Notes: generated by a model from the letters alone, not told the origin. 64,000 nucleotides of DNA from Epsilonproteobacteria bacterium UBA4036 (GCA_002382325.1 DGAG01000007.1:432042-496041); one strand, 5' to 3'; positions 8,917 through 18,482 are shown, numbered from the stretch's first letter. Numbers and translations are program-made.

Positions 8917-9205
8917 ATTATGTAACACTAAATTCTAACTCTTTTTTTGAACAATGTCAATTTTTTTAAAGAGTTATTAAAAAAAGGGAGTTTTATGAAT
9001 GATTACTCATTTTTTAATTTTTATAGTAGTTTTTTTTAAATTTAGAATATTTCTCATTTAAAGAAATTAATTTTTTAAAAAAATTTTATCTTCTGTTTCA
9101 TTATTACACAAATTAAAGGCTTTTAAGCGTTTCGTGTGAATTTATTTAAAGAGTATATTACAAAAAAAGTGCTATTTATTGTTATAGAGTTACTTTTAAT
9201 GCCGT
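8917..9205. other. AT-rich intergenic stretch between hydA and the second hydrogenase large subunit
   Basis: Together with the hyd leader, this makes a 412-base gap (8794-9205). Besides the hyd promoter I see only a very short open frame, 8995-9039 on the plus strand: 14 codons, MNDYSFFNFYSSFF, with AGGGAG before it. It may be chance in such AT-rich DNA. No convincing terminator or RNA gene was found. Confidence 0.4.
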
Positions 9206-10561
9206 TTAATGGGTAGTACACACTGAACAGACATCAAAACTTCTTAAAATCATTGTGGCTTCATGCAATGATTTTACCCCAATAATTGCTTTTTGTGCCA
9301 CACCATAATCCAATGAATTGCCCGGTCCTAAATTCCAAACCGTTGGAGTAATCACATCATAACGTTGAATCAAACCATTTTTAATATCCACTTTATGTTG
9401 TAAAGAACCACGAGTTGCTTCAATTACCCCTAAACCAAACCCCTCATCTATCTCTTTTAAAGCTATTTTAGGCTCAATAAAAGAGGCTTCATTAAGAGAA
9501 ATACTTTGCAAAAGTTCTTTGGATTGATGCAATAAAAAAGCAATTTCATCAACTCTTGCCATAACTCGGGTTAATATTGTATCTTCATACTCTTTATGCA
9601 ACGATTTAATCTGTTTTCTGTTTTGAACTAACGCACGTGCGAGTGGTCCTGTTTCATAAAATAAGTTATCGTATTTAACTGTTTTTGCCCAACTGTATTT
9701 CTCTTTTTTTTGTTTTTGTACATCCAATTCAAAGGTAAAAGCACTGCTCTCTTCAATTTTATTCAAATCAACTTTTACGGTATTTTTATTTTTAATTTTT
9801 CCCTTAGCAAAACCTAAATCATCGGATATAACAAAAAATCGGTCATGCGATTGTCCTATGGTATCAAAGCCTTGTTCAAAACTCATTTGGATAAATTGAT
9901 TGACATCTCCTTGTATATGTGTGATATCTTCCGCATTTGAAAAGCTAAGATAGTGGCTTAAATCAACTCCAACCATCTGTTTTTCAAAAAAAGAGATGGC
10001 TTTGTCAATATAATTTTCCACAAAAATCATATCCATAAACGTTGGATCACTCACAACGCCACCTGGAATCATATACGATGTATGAGGCCACTGTCCTGCA
10101 AATGTTGCTAAAGCTTTGACAATGCTACTTGAAGCCTCTTGTGCTTTAAGCCATGATTGACCTTTTAAAGGGACAAATTTCTCATCAAAATGATGCGATT
10201 GCTGATTGATGTCAGGCATAATAAAATAGTAAAACCATTTTATATGACTTTGAATAATTTCAATGATTAATCCCAATTGACGTAAACTTTTGGCTTTTGG
10301 AGTGATTTCTAAAGGGATATTGGCATTAGAATAGATATTTTCTAACGCATTTACGGTTGCATATAAATGGGCTTGTCCACAAATCCCACAAATTCTTGGT
10401 GTATATACCAAGGCATCAAGAGCAGGTTTGTTTTGCAACATATACTCAAAGCCTCTAAAATTTAAAAACGCAATATGTGCATCTTGCACTTTTCCATTTT
10501 TCCAAGACAAATGAAGCTTGGCTTCTCCTTCTATTCGTTCAATTATGTCAACTGTTTTCAT
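9206..10561 (-). CDS. Cytoplasmic-type [NiFe] hydrogenase large subunit without maturation tail (HupV/HupL-like)
   Basis: A 451-residue large subunit, shorter than HydB and clearly of another hydrogenase group. The N-terminal motif is RICGICGQAHL (Cys58, Cys61). The protein ends exactly at DVCSVCTTH, so there is no C-terminal peptide to remove, as in H2-sensing hydrogenases (HupV/HoxC). The usual Pro of DPCxxC is Val here. Its partner small subunit overlaps its start by 14 bases and lacks a Tat signal, which places the pair in the cytoplasm. Sensor or cytoplasmic group 2 uptake enzyme are both possible; the TetR gene in front favours regulation. Confidence 0.85.
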   Translation of the reverse strand: MKTVDIIERIEGEAKLHLSWKNGKVQDAHIAFLNFRGFEYMLQNKPALDALVYTPRICGICGQAHLYATVNALENIYSNANIPLEITPKAKSLRQLGLIIEIIQSHIKWFYYFIMPDINQQSHHFDEKFVPLKGQSWLKAQEASSSIVKALATFAGQWPHTSYMIPGGVVSDPTFMDMIFVENYIDKAISFFEKQMVGVDLSHYLSFSNAEDITHIQGDVNQFIQMSFEQGFDTIGQSHDRFFVISDDLGFAKGKIKNKNTVKVDLNKIEESSAFTFELDVQKQKKEKYSWAKTVKYDNLFYETGPLARALVQNRKQIKSLHKEYEDTILTRVMARVDEIAFLLHQSKELLQSISLNEASFIEPKIALKEIDEGFGLGVIEATRGSLQHKVDIKNGLIQRYDVITPTVWNLGPGNSLDYGVAQKAIIGVKSLHEATMILRSFDVCSVCTTH

Positions 10562-11444
10562 CGATTATCTTTTTATTAAGTCGTTCTATTTTAAATGTTT
10601 TTGCCACACCCGTCAAAGAGAGGTAGGCTCGTTTGCTTATACCCAATGGCACTTCTGCTGGAATACCAATATTTTTTTTGGTTTCAAACAGATTCTCTTT
10701 GGGAAAATCAAACTCTGTACAACCAATGCAAGGCATCCCAACACGTGTTTTACTGCTGATGTCATTCCACAATATTTTATTGCAAGAACTGTGTGTCATA
10801 GGACCTCGACACCCTTGGTCATAAAACAAACACCCCTCTTTGAGTCCAAAGCTTTGACTTTCTACTTTCCATTCAAAATACTCGTTTCTCACACACCCAT
10901 GATGAGCCAAATGAGAGTAAAGTTCAACAGGTCGGTGAGTTGAATCCAGCTGAATACTTTTTTTGGTTTGAAGCGTAAAAAGTGTTTGTAAAATCCATTC
11001 AGGATGAACAGGACAGCCTGTAAGATTCACAATGGGATGCTGGGATCGGGGTAAAAGATTATCCAAACTATTTTGAACCCCACTGATGTCACTGTTGCGT
11101 TCAAATTTTGCATGAATACCACCGTATGAAGCACAACTGCCTACACTAATAACATACATTGAGCGTTGCACAAGTTGTTGCAAAATATCTTTGACACTTT
11201 TATTGACCAATGAGAAAAAGTTTGTATTAGCCGTAATAGCCCCTTCGACAAGTAAGAAATCAATATCAAAAGAAGAGTCGAGAAGATTGCTTAATGTCAT
11301 TTGATCTGTTAAACTGGGATGATAAACCAAATCAAAGGCATTTAAGAAATGTTCAAATCGAATTGCATTTGAACTTAAAAAAGATTGGGTATTGCCGTTG
11401 CACGTAAGGGCTTGAAGCCAAACTACTTTAGGTTTATTCCCCAT
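10548..11444 (-). CDS. Cytoplasmic-type [NiFe] hydrogenase small subunit (HupU/HupS-like)
   Basis: 298 residues beginning MGNKPKVVWLQALTCNGNTQ, i.e. directly with the flavodoxin-like domain and no signal peptide. The proximal cluster motif is CNGN (Cys15, Asn18); the other ligands are GSCASYGG, TGCPVHP, the HHGC motif and RGPMTHSSC...GMPCIGCTEFDF. Asn in this position is known from group 2a HupS of cyanobacteria. There is no C-terminal membrane helix. It starts inside the end of the TetR gene (11-base overlap) and ends inside the large subunit gene, so the three are one coupled operon. Confidence 0.87.
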   Translation of the reverse strand: MGNKPKVVWLQALTCNGNTQSFLSSNAIRFEHFLNAFDLVYHPSLTDQMTLSNLLDSSFDIDFLLVEGAITANTNFFSLVNKSVKDILQQLVQRSMYVISVGSCASYGGIHAKFERNSDISGVQNSLDNLLPRSQHPIVNLTGCPVHPEWILQTLFTLQTKKSIQLDSTHRPVELYSHLAHHGCVRNEYFEWKVESQSFGLKEGCLFYDQGCRGPMTHSSCNKILWNDISSKTRVGMPCIGCTEFDFPKENLFETKKNIGIPAEVPLGISKRAYLSLTGVAKTFKIERLNKKIIDENS

Positions 11445-12024
11445 ACTTTAAAGCTCTGTATATGTTTTCAGCAATTAAATCACTGTATTGCATCAAATCT
11501 TTTTCCAAGACTTTTTCACCACTTAGAAAAGCAAATCCGCCTAAACTTCCCATAAACATACCAAAAGCAGCAAAAAAATCTTGATCTCTAAACTCTTTTT
11601 TACTCGCACCCTCTTCGAGTAAAATCATCACTTCTGTTACAAATTCTCCCACACACAAAAAGCCTTCACACCCTTGGGAAAAGACTTCACGATTGGATAA
11701 ATAGACTCGCAGAAAATATTCAATAATTTCGGGATTTTTTTGAACTTTTGAAAAATAGCGTCGTGTAAACTCAAAGATTTTTTCTTTTGAAGAGAGTTCT
11801 AAATTATTGACTTCTCTTAACTCTTGAGCCAAAACATTCGTAGAATATTTGATGGCACATTTCGCTAACTCTTCTTTAGAGGCAAAATAGTTATACATAT
11901 TGCCCACACTCATTTTCATGGCTTTAGCAATATCTGGAATGGTGGTATTATAAAACCCTTTTTGAGAAAAAAGTTTAAGTGAATTTTCGATAATAGATGT
12001 TTTTTTACTCTCTTTTGTTGACAA
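11434..12024 (-). CDS. TetR-family transcriptional regulator, first gene of the second hydrogenase operon
   Basis: 196 residues. The N-terminal helix-turn-helix (IIENSLKLFSQKGFYNTTIP, then IAKAMKMSVGNMYNYFASKEEL) is a clear TetR_N domain. The ligand-binding part is unassigned. The start is TTG 12024, with AAAGG seven bases upstream. A TATAAT at 12056-12051 lies just ahead. Overlap with the small-subunit gene implies translational coupling between a one-component regulator and an H2-binding protein; the signal it reads is unknown. HydA/hypF promoters are plausible targets but this is inference. Confidence 0.85.
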   Translation of the reverse strand: MSTKESKKTSIIENSLKLFSQKGFYNTTIPDIAKAMKMSVGNMYNYFASKEELAKCAIKYSTNVLAQELREVNNLELSSKEKIFEFTRRYFSKVQKNPEIIEYFLRVYLSNREVFSQGCEGFLCVGEFVTEVMILLEEGASKKEFRDQDFFAAFGMFMGSLGGFAFLSGEKVLEKDLMQYSDLIAENIYRALKYGE

Positions 12025-12050
12025 AATAAACCTTTGATTTAAATTGACTC

Positions 12051-12056
12051 ATTATA
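12051..12056 (-). promoter_or_regulatory. Likely -10 element for the tetR-hydrogenase operon
   Basis: TATAAT on the minus strand, 27 bases from the TTG start, in a T-rich context typical of Campylobacterota vegetative promoters. No convincing -35 is seen. Confidence 0.4.
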
Positions 12057-12099
12057 TTGTAAAAGATGTTAAGAGAGATTAAAAAGAGAAGAAAAAGGA

Positions 12100-12125
12100 C
12101 TTAAGCCCAAAGAGTTGGGCTTAAG
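12100..12125 (-). terminator. Terminator after acnB
   Basis: An 11-bp perfect stem (CTTAAGCCCAA with TTGGGCTTAAG), four-base loop, nine bases downstream of the acnB stop codon. On the minus strand it is followed by TCCTTTTTCTTC. Confidence 0.7.
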
Positions 12126-12133
12126 TGTAACGA

Positions 12134-14707
12134 TTAAGAGTGTACTAAGTTTCTTAATTGTTCAGGAGTAACTTGATGGAAGTTTAAGTATTTATAAACA
12201 CCGTCTTTGTTTTTCTCCGTAATTTTTTGAGGTACAATTTTCATGTACTCTTCAACCGAAGGTAATCTTCCTAAAAGTGCCGCAACAGCAGCAACTTCAG
12301 CAGAACCTAAATAGACTTTAGAATTTTTACCTAATCGGTTGTCAAAGTTTCTTGTAGATGTTGAGAATACAGTTGAACCTTCACTTACTTGTGCTTGGTT
12401 ACCCATACATAAAGAACACCCAGGAATTTCAAGTCTTGCACCAGCAGCGGCAAAAATTGCATAGTATCCCTCTTCTGTTAATTGCTCTTTATCCATTTTT
12501 GTTGGTGGTGCAACCCATAATTTAGCAGGTACTTCACCTTCACCTTTTAAAACTTCACCTAACGCTCTGAATAATCCGATGTTAGTCATACAAGAACCAA
12601 CAAAGACTTCATCAATATTTTTTGGTCGTTTGTCATCGGCTAAAATTTCTGATAATGTTGCCACATCATCGGGATCATTTGGACAAGCTAAGATAGGCTC
12701 AGTGATTTTATTTAAATCGATTTCGATAACCGCTTTATACTCTGCATCGGCATCTGGCTCTAATAATTCTGGGTTTTTAATCCATTCTTTCATTTTGTCC
12801 GCTCTTCTTTGAAGCGTTTTAGCATCTTCATAACCCTCTTCAATCATTTTTTCAATTAATGCGATGTTTGAAGATAAGTATTCAATAATTGGTTCTTTGT
12901 TTAATTGTACAGAACAAGCAGCAGCACTTCTTTCAGCAGACGCATCTGATAATTCGAATGCTTGCTCAACTTTTAAGTCTGGTAAACCTTGGATTTCAAT
13001 AATTGTTCCAGCGAATACGTTTTTCTTACCTTTTTTCTCAACTGTTAATAAACCATCTTTGATGGCTTGGTAAGGAATAGCATTGACTAAATCTCTTAAC
13101 GTAATACCTGGTTGCATTTCACCTGTAAATTTAACCAATACAGACTCAGGCATAGTTAAAGGCATCATACCTGTAACACCTGCAAAAGCGATTAAACCAG
13201 AACCTGCTGGAAATGAAATACCAATAGGGAATCGTGTATGTGAATCTCCACCCGTACCAACAGTATCTGGTAAACAAAGTCTATTTAACCAAGAGTGAAT
13301 AACCCCATCACCTGGTCGTAACGTTACCCCACCTCTTGAGTTGATAAAATCAGGTAAAGTATGTCTTAATTTGATGTCAGCTGGTTTTGGATAAGCAGCT
13401 GTGTGACAGAATGATTGCATAACCATATCCGCACCAAAAGAAAGAGCTGCAAGTTCTTTAATCTCATCTCTGGTCATAGGTCCTGTTGTATCTTGAGAAC
13501 CAACGGTTGTTGCAACTGGCTCAACATACATACCGGGTTTAACACCAGCAACACCACACGCTTTTCCAACCATTTTTTGAGCTTGAGTATATCCTTTTCC
13601 GTTATCAGCTGGTTGCTCAGGTGTAATAAATGCAGTTGAAGCACTTAATCCTAAAGCTTCTCTTGCTTTAGCCGTTAACCCTTTTCCAATAATTAAAGGG
13701 ATTCTTCCCCCTGCTCTCATTTCATCAGTTAATGTATTGGGAGCCAATGTAAATTCAGAAACAACCGCACCATCTTTTAAGATTTGTCCTGCGTATGGTT
13801 TAATCGTAATCACATCACCTGTTTCTAAGTTATCAACGGGTGCTTGGATTGGTAAACATCCTGAATCTTCTGCAGTATTGAAGAAAATTGGAGCAATAAT
13901 AGATCCAATAACTACCCCACCTGTTCTTTTATTAGGAACACCGGGAATATCTCTTCCCATGTGCCATTGAACAGAGTTAATACCTGATTTTCGAGAACTT
14001 CCCGTACCAACAACATCACCAACATAGGCTAAAGGGTGTCCTTTTTCTTTTAATGAAGCCATCATTTCTAATGGTTTTTCCATTCGTGATTGTAACATTG
14101 CTGTTGCGTGTAATGGAATATCTGATCGCGTAAATGCAACCGTTGCAGGAGATAAATCATCAGTATTTGTTTCACCAGGGATTTTATATACAGTTAATGT
14201 AATTTCTTCTTCTAAAGCGGGTTTATTAGTAAACCACTCAGCATTTGCCCATGATTCAATCACTTCTTTTGCTTTAGCGTTTCCTGCATCCATTAATTCT
14301 TTTACATCATTAAAAGCATTGTATACAAGAATTGTATTTTTTAATTGCTCAGCAGCTGCACTTGCAACCTCATCAATTTTTAATGCATCAACAAGTGGAG
14401 TTACGTTAAATCCACCCATCATCATTCCTAAAATCTCAATGGCTTGAGTTTTAGAGATAACAGAACATGCAACTTTTCCTTGTACAATATCATTTAAAAA
14501 TGCCGCTTTAACATAAGCCGCATCATCAACACCCGGATTGATTTTGTTGGTAAATAAATCTAATAAATAGTCAGCTTCTTCAACTTTACTTGCTTTTAGT
14601 AATTCTACTAATTCGGCAGTTTGAGCTGCTGTTAATGGTAATGGAGGTAAGTTTCCTTCATTCGCTCTATCTTGTGTATGTGCTTTATAATCAGCAATTA
14701 AACTCAT
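12134..14707 (-). CDS. acnB: Aconitate hydratase B
   Basis: 857 residues, the normal AcnB length; converts citrate to isocitrate in the cytoplasm. An N-terminal HEAT-like helical domain (to ~150) is followed by the swivel domain (EEEITLTVYKIPGETNTDDL) and the large [4Fe-4S] domain. Cluster Cys residues lie in VGSCMTNIGLFRA and PGCSLCMGNQAQ near the C-terminus. The start ATG 14707 has GGAGAG upstream. It is a single-gene unit with its own promoter and terminator, next to fumC on the same strand. Confidence 0.96.
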   Translation of the reverse strand: MSLIADYKAHTQDRANEGNLPPLPLTAAQTAELVELLKASKVEEADYLLDLFTNKINPGVDDAAYVKAAFLNDIVQGKVACSVISKTQAIEILGMMMGGFNVTPLVDALKIDEVASAAAEQLKNTILVYNAFNDVKELMDAGNAKAKEVIESWANAEWFTNKPALEEEITLTVYKIPGETNTDDLSPATVAFTRSDIPLHATAMLQSRMEKPLEMMASLKEKGHPLAYVGDVVGTGSSRKSGINSVQWHMGRDIPGVPNKRTGGVVIGSIIAPIFFNTAEDSGCLPIQAPVDNLETGDVITIKPYAGQILKDGAVVSEFTLAPNTLTDEMRAGGRIPLIIGKGLTAKAREALGLSASTAFITPEQPADNGKGYTQAQKMVGKACGVAGVKPGMYVEPVATTVGSQDTTGPMTRDEIKELAALSFGADMVMQSFCHTAAYPKPADIKLRHTLPDFINSRGGVTLRPGDGVIHSWLNRLCLPDTVGTGGDSHTRFPIGISFPAGSGLIAFAGVTGMMPLTMPESVLVKFTGEMQPGITLRDLVNAIPYQAIKDGLLTVEKKGKKNVFAGTIIEIQGLPDLKVEQAFELSDASAERSAAACSVQLNKEPIIEYLSSNIALIEKMIEEGYEDAKTLQRRADKMKEWIKNPELLEPDADAEYKAVIEIDLNKITEPILACPNDPDDVATLSEILADDKRPKNIDEVFVGSCMTNIGLFRALGEVLKGEGEVPAKLWVAPPTKMDKEQLTEEGYYAIFAAAGARLEIPGCSLCMGNQAQVSEGSTVFSTSTRNFDNRLGKNSKVYLGSAEVAAVAALLGRLPSVEEYMKIVPQKITEKNKDGVYKYLNFHQVTPEQLRNLVHS

Positions 14708-14737
14708 ATATCTCTCCTGTTTATTTAAGTGCTAGTA

Positions 14738-14743
14738 GTATAT
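14738..14743 (-). promoter_or_regulatory. Likely -10 element of acnB
   Basis: TATACT on the minus strand about 31 bases before the acnB start, within GATATACTACTAGC. Weak but well placed. Confidence 0.35.
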
Positions 14744-14855
14744 CATATTGAACTTTTTATGTATGTACAATTATTGTAATTTTTGTACAAGTTTTTTTTA
14801 TTGTTTAAATTAGTTACACAAAAAGGGTGTAAAAAGTTACAAAACTGCCCTAAAC

Positions 14856-16253
14856 TCATTTTTTTGGGAAAACCATATTTCGTGGTTGCACAAGTTTATC
14901 AAACTCTTCATAACTTAAAAAGCCTAATTTATAAGCTTCTTCTTTGAGTGTTGTACAATTTTTGTACGCTTCTTTGGCAATTAATGCTGCTTTTTCATAT
15001 CCAATATGAGGATTAAGTGCTGTTACCAGCATCAAAGAGTTATTGAGGTGTTCTTGGATTTTCTCTTTATTCGCTAAAATTCCTTGCACACAATGTTCAC
15101 TAAAAGAGTTCATACTGTCACTTAAGAGTCGCATGGATTGCAAAAGATTAAATGCAATAACGGGTTTAAACACATTAAGCTCAAAATTTCCTTGACTCGC
15201 AGCCACACTTACACTCGTGTGATTTCCCATGACTTGAACTGCCACCATGGTAATAGCTTCGGCTTGAGTGGGATTGACTTTGCCTGGCATGATGGAACTG
15301 CCTGGTTCATTTGCCGGTAAAAACAGTTCTCCTATACCGCTTCTTGGACCACTTCCCAGCCATCTTATGTCATTGGCAATTTTCATCAAATTCGATGCCA
15401 AGGCGTTTAATGCCCCACTTAAAAAGACTTCTCCATCATGAGAAGTTAATCCATGAAATTTATTGGGGTGAGAGACAAATTTAAACTGGGTTTGTGTCAT
15501 TTCATTAAGATTTTCACACACCAATGCACTGAAATCACAATGACAATTAATACCAGTACCAACAGCTGTTCCACCAATGGCTAGTTCTTGTAAGTATTTC
15601 ATGGCATCTTTGATTTGTTCTTTGGCTTTTTTCATCATTTCAACATATCCACTGAACTCTTGTCCCAGTGTTAAAGGGGTAGCATCCTGTAAATGAGTTC
15701 GCCCTATTTTAATAATCTCTTTAAACTCCTCTTCTTTTTGTTGTAATGAACGTTCCAATTTTTCAATCGCAGGAAAAAGTTGTTGTTGCAATTGCAAAAC
15801 AAAAGCAATTCGCATAGCAGAAGGAAAGGTATCATTGGAGCTTTGTGACATGTTCACATCATCATTGGGATGTACGGTTCTTTTATGTTTAAAATCATCG
15901 CCCAATTTTTGTGTTGCTAAACTTGAAATTACTTCATTGAGGTTCATATTGGTTTGTGTCCCACTTCCTGTTTGCCACACACTTAAAGGAAATTGAGTGT
16001 GATATTCTCCTTTTAAAATCTCTTGGCACACTTCTTTAATCGCATTGGCTTTTTTTGCCTCTAACAGTTTGAGTGATTCATTGGAACAAGCACACGCATA
16101 TTTTAAATAAACAAAGCCCAAAATAAGTTCATTGGGCATTTTTTCGATCCCTATTTTAAAGTTTTCCAAACTGCGTTGGGTTTGTGCGCCCCAATATGCA
16201 CTTGAACTCACTTTAACTTCACCCATGGTGTCTTTTTCAATTCGATAATCCAT
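14856..16253 (-). CDS. fumC: Class II fumarate hydratase
   Basis: 465 residues; reversible hydration of fumarate to malate, oxygen-stable and cluster-free. It begins MDYRIEKDTMGEVKVSSSAY. The superfamily signature GSSIMPGKVNPTQAEA and the upstream TGSGTQTNMNLNEVIS and GRTHLQDATPL motifs are present. Length is normal. A 148-base gap separates it from acnB, and a TATAAT lies upstream, so it is probably its own unit. Confidence 0.95.
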   Translation of the reverse strand: MDYRIEKDTMGEVKVSSSAYWGAQTQRSLENFKIGIEKMPNELILGFVYLKYACACSNESLKLLEAKKANAIKEVCQEILKGEYHTQFPLSVWQTGSGTQTNMNLNEVISSLATQKLGDDFKHKRTVHPNDDVNMSQSSNDTFPSAMRIAFVLQLQQQLFPAIEKLERSLQQKEEEFKEIIKIGRTHLQDATPLTLGQEFSGYVEMMKKAKEQIKDAMKYLQELAIGGTAVGTGINCHCDFSALVCENLNEMTQTQFKFVSHPNKFHGLTSHDGEVFLSGALNALASNLMKIANDIRWLGSGPRSGIGELFLPANEPGSSIMPGKVNPTQAEAITMVAVQVMGNHTSVSVAASQGNFELNVFKPVIAFNLLQSMRLLSDSMNSFSEHCVQGILANKEKIQEHLNNSLMLVTALNPHIGYEKAALIAKEAYKNCTTLKEEAYKLGFLSYEEFDKLVQPRNMVFPKK

Positions 16254-16279
16254 AGTAACATCCTTTCTTTTTTTAATTT

Positions 16280-16285
16280 ATTATA
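16280..16285 (-). promoter_or_regulatory. Likely -10 element of fumC
   Basis: TATAAT on the minus strand, 27-32 bases before the fumC start codon; AGAAAGGATG before the ATG supplies a ribosome-binding site. Confidence 0.4.
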
Positions 16286-16316
16286 ATATCAATGATTTTT
16301 TTAATTATATAAAAAC

Positions 16317-17225
16317 TTATTTCAACCTTGTTAAAACCTCTAACGCTTCCATTTCAAACCGAGAAAATGCAAACCATTTTTTGCCCAAATCTTTTAAACT
16401 CGCTCCAATATGATAAATCTCTGCACTGTCAATAATAAGAAATCGGTCATGTGCTTTTTTAAACTCTTGAAGCTCTATATTTTTATACTGGGCTTTATAT
16501 TTCTGAAAATCTAAGTTGAGCTGTTTAGAGATATTTTGAGTATAGATTTTAATCTCTAAATTTTGATATTTACTTAAAAGAGTAAAAACCGTATCATCGA
16601 TATAGTTGTCTATAAGTATCACTTCTTTTTTTGCACTTTTTAACAAATCATTGACAAAAGCATAAGCATCGTAAATTTGTCCATCAAAAAATATCCCCTC
16701 ATTTGACTTTTTAGTTTTATCTTCTAAAGCATTTAAGACACTATCTATTTTCACATCTGTATGAAACTGTTTTTGTTCAAGAGCGTCCAGCCTTTGAAAT
16801 ATTAAAGCATTGTTTGAAATAAATTTTCGCATATTAACAAAAGCTTCTATGATTTGAATACTGACTTTAATGGCAATTTCACTTCGCAAAACCGCTGAAA
16901 GCATAGAGATACCTTGTTCTGTAAAGACATAAGGTAAATATCTTCTTCCCCCGTGTTCTAAGCTACTAACTTGGAGATTTAAAGATTTTTTTGAACTTGA
17001 GGTCGCAAATTGCGACCTCAAGTTTTCATATTCATCTTCTGTAAGTTGAAAACGAAAACTTTGAGGGAATCTCTCTGTATTTCTTTTTACTTGTTCATTC
17101 AGTCTTTTAGCTTCTACCCCATAAAGCTCTGCCAAGTCGCTATCAAGCATCACTTGAAATCCACGAATGGTGTGTATTTTATCTTGCAAATTTTGTTTAG
17201 GTCTTATTTGTATTTCACTTGCCAT
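16317..17225 (-). CDS. ORF6N-domain protein with C-terminal phospholipase-D-like region
   Basis: About 302 residues from ATG 17225, chosen because AGGA lies eight bases upstream; ATG 17246 has no such site. Residues ~8-95 are an ORF6N domain (IRGFQVMLDSDLAELYGVEA, RFPQSFRFQLT, YLPYVFTEQGISML), a DNA-binding module frequent in phages and genomic islands. The C-terminal part (EVILIDNYIDDTV, AHDRFLIID, HIGASLKDLG) resembles the degenerate PLD-type domain often fused to ORF6N. It lies with the DUF2971 gene between fumC and the fad operon, probably an accessory insertion. Actual function is unknown. Confidence 0.8.
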   Translation of the reverse strand: MASEIQIRPKQNLQDKIHTIRGFQVMLDSDLAELYGVEAKRLNEQVKRNTERFPQSFRFQLTEDEYENLRSQFATSSSKKSLNLQVSSLEHGGRRYLPYVFTEQGISMLSAVLRSEIAIKVSIQIIEAFVNMRKFISNNALIFQRLDALEQKQFHTDVKIDSVLNALEDKTKKSNEGIFFDGQIYDAYAFVNDLLKSAKKEVILIDNYIDDTVFTLLSKYQNLEIKIYTQNISKQLNLDFQKYKAQYKNIELQEFKKAHDRFLIIDSAEIYHIGASLKDLGKKWFAFSRFEMEALEVLTRLK

Positions 17226-17261
17226 TTCTAAGTTCCTAGTGTTCATTTTTTAAAGAATAGG

Positions 17262-18305
17262 TCATTTTAGAATATCTACCATATCTAAATCATCAATATC
17301 ATTAAATAATTTATCTATTTCATGATATGTATATTTTTGTTTGAATATGATAGGAAGTTCTTTGAAAAAAAATATTTCTATATTGTCTTCGTTTTCTTTT
17401 ATATTTGCTATTGTATTGCAATGAGGTTCTCTTCTTACTATTTCAATAGCTTTTCTTATGTAATTATTACTTTCATAATTAGTATGTTTAATTATATATT
17501 CAGGGATAGGGGCAATAGAATATAAATAATTTTTATCAGTTTGATATTTATCTTGAATTAGTTCAGCATAAAATTTATATGAATTATTTTTTAGTTGAAT
17601 TTTATAGTAGTTTATTCCTCTCCCTTGAAGACTTTTCATAATTTCAATTTCTTGTTCTTCTTCCATTCTCAAACCAAAATATATGGACTTAACTGCTCTA
17701 TAGTCATATTCTATACAACCAGATTGAGAACATATAATTCTAATTTCATCTTCATATTTCCAATTTTTAGACTTATATCCTAATAGCTTACTCATAAAAG
17801 AACGTGTATCTACTAAATTGTTCATATCATGACTTTTTAAATAATATGGTTTATCATTGTATATAACATCAAAGTCTACTAATTGATTCTTATTAATATC
17901 CGTTCTTTCATTATTCAACTTTAATAATATATCTAAGTCATATTCTATACAAAAACCTTTATGTGAATTTGCATAATGAGCCCACAATAATTCATTTAAA
18001 TAATTTTTACTTAATGAATAAATACCTGATGTATCAATATGACTTAACATATTATTTAATTCATTTTTAAAAATACTCATACTTTCTATCGCTTGTGGAT
18101 TTTTCTTAAGCATTTCATCAATTTGAGCCATTAAAATATCTGTAGAAATTAATCCTTCACAAGGATCATTAAGATTTTTAATAGTTGCTGCATAGATTTC
18201 ATTATTAACTAAAGACTTCAAATCTCGTTCAAATATTGTTTTTAAATCTTGACTATCTATCCCACCACTTCTGTATTTATATATAGATTTACTTTGTTTG
18301 CTCAC
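17262..18305 (-). CDS. DUF2971 family protein
   Basis: 347 residues from a GTG start at 18305 with GGAG five bases upstream. The core motif LLWAHYANSHKGFCIEYDL and the preceding FNDPCEG-like segment (IKNLNDPCEGLIS) identify DUF2971. The remaining sequence is Asn/Ile/Lys-rich and more AT-rich than its neighbours, suggesting later acquisition. It is followed after 36 bases by the ORF6N gene on the same strand. DUF2971 proteins are common in variable regions; biochemical role unknown. Confidence 0.8.
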   Translation of the reverse strand: MSKQSKSIYKYRSGGIDSQDLKTIFERDLKSLVNNEIYAATIKNLNDPCEGLISTDILMAQIDEMLKKNPQAIESMSIFKNELNNMLSHIDTSGIYSLSKNYLNELLWAHYANSHKGFCIEYDLDILLKLNNERTDINKNQLVDFDVIYNDKPYYLKSHDMNNLVDTRSFMSKLLGYKSKNWKYEDEIRIICSQSGCIEYDYRAVKSIYFGLRMEEEQEIEIMKSLQGRGINYYKIQLKNNSYKFYAELIQDKYQTDKNYLYSIAPIPEYIIKHTNYESNNYIRKAIEIVRREPHCNTIANIKENEDNIEIFFFKELPIIFKQKYTYHEIDKLFNDIDDLDMVDILK

Positions 18306-18445
18306 TTACTCTCCATACAATATGCCTTATGTTATCATTACTACCTATTCTATCAAAATATCTTCAATATTAAATCAGAAAATCACAAAAAAATACTTTT
18401 TTTCCAAAGCAAAAATTATTAAATCTACCTCTTTATAAATTGTGA

Positions 18446-18451
18446 TATAAT
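18446..18451 (+). promoter_or_regulatory. Likely -10 element of the beta-oxidation operon
   Basis: TATAAT within GTGATATAATAAAA, 31 bases before the start of the acyl-CoA ligase gene. AAGGAAG at 18473-18479 is the ribosome-binding site. No FadR-type operator was recognised. Confidence 0.45.
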
Positions 18452-18482
18452 AAAAACTCTTAGAGTAATACAAGGAAGTACC

